Part shown: piece after piece, positions 5,617 to 5,828 of the stretch
How the letters are laid out: every line of letters starts with the position of its first letter
How positions within the stretch are numbered: position 1 is the first letter of the stretch
DNA from: Flavipsychrobacter stenotrophus
GTDB lineage: Bacteria; Bacteroidota; Bacteroidia; Chitinophagales; Chitinophagaceae
Reading direction: 5' to 3'
Assembly (NCBI GenBank): GCA_947371715.1
Contig: CANBQQ010000224.1
Location: 1-5,828, forward strand
DNA length: 5,828 bases
Translations under genes and position numbers: made by a program
Notes under the pieces: model-generated
What the model saw: only the letters and a program-made list of their open reading frames with translations
Told to the model about the DNA's origin: nothing
The model's database searches: none

Positions 5617-5828
5617 TTATTCCACTATCAACTTACTCCGGATAACCTTTTTGTTGTCTGTGGTTATATTGACGAGATAAATGCCGGGTGCAAATGAATT
5701 GCAATCAACGGAGGTGCTTCCATCGCAATTAGCAATGTGATATATTAAACGACCAGTAGGTTCATATAGATCTATAGAGAATTGTTTGCCGGGTAGAGAC
5801 AGATTTACAACATGGTTGGCCGGGTTGG
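5617..5828 (-). CDS. C-terminal end of a secreted protein with a type IX secretion sorting domain, partial
   Basis: The minus strand is open from the right edge (codons from 5826) to a TAA stop (plus-strand 5617-5619), giving 69 residues with no start codon in the window. The sequence reads as a T9SS type A C-terminal sorting domain. It has NPANHVVNLSL at residues 1-11 (the usual NPxxxxxxI/L opening), a LYEPTGRLIY strand-turn-strand (20-29) matching the common LYNxxGxxV pattern, APGIYLVNI (46-54) matching the GxYxVxI pattern, and the end VIRSKLIVE (61-69) matching the typical basic KKLIV terminus. In this family the domain directs the protein across the outer membrane and is usually cleaved there. 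The main body of the protein lies beyond the window, so its activity is unknown. Cys34 and Cys42 lie close enough to form a disulfide, which is less usual in this domain. Confidence 0.85.
   Translation of the reverse strand, partial: NPANHVVNLSLPGKQFSIDLYEPTGRLIYHIANCDGSTSVDCNSFAPGIYLVNITTDNKKVIRSKLIVE

Overview
The window looks like an ordinary chromosomal stretch from a member of the Bacteroidota, most likely close to the Chitinophagales. Four things support this. The start codons follow A/T-rich leaders and lack Shine-Dalgarno motifs. Two sites match the Bacteroidota -7 promoter element TAnnTTTG. The right edge encodes a type IX secretion (T9SS) C-terminal sorting domain. One protein carries a hydrophobic motif reminiscent of GldL. 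The order-level placement is inference from gene style, not a database match. No RNA gene, CRISPR array, insertion sequence, integrase or other mobile element was seen.

Layout. (1) Positions 1-2163 hold a three-gene proton-translocating NAD(P)+ transhydrogenase operon: the C-terminal end of pntAA (domain I, NAD(H) side), complete pntAB (three membrane helices) and complete pntB (nine membrane helices plus the NADP(H)-binding domain III). (2) Positions 2164-2322 form a 159-base gap with no convincing gene. A single lipoprotein gene with a six-cysteine EGF-like module follows (2323-2913). (3) A 143-base gap carries a weak AT-rich hairpin and a good Bacteroidota promoter. It leads into a short membrane-anchored protein with a Glu/Ala/Lys/His-rich tail (3057-3404) and then, 20 bases on, the ADP-glyceromanno-heptose 6-epimerase gene (3425-4405). 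(4) A thioredoxin-type glutathione peroxidase gene with a probable export signal (4488-5024) ends at a textbook intrinsic terminator (5047-5075). (5) A multi-pass membrane protein gene (5100-5612) meets, tail to tail and only four bases away, the end of a minus-strand gene (5617-5828) encoding a T9SS sorting domain. That last gene has no start inside the window and is easy to miss.

Together the genes are mostly housekeeping: NADPH supply by transhydrogenase, peroxide detoxification, heptose precursor synthesis for the lipopolysaccharide core, and a few cell-envelope proteins. Only pntAA-pntAB-pntB forms an evident functional unit. The small tail protein and the epimerase are probably co-transcribed, but no functional link can be shown. 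I found no convincing undescribed system. The observations most worth checking are the relocated proton-channel histidine in the transhydrogenase, the GldL-like motif in the unassigned membrane protein, and the small His/Glu-rich protein before the epimerase gene.
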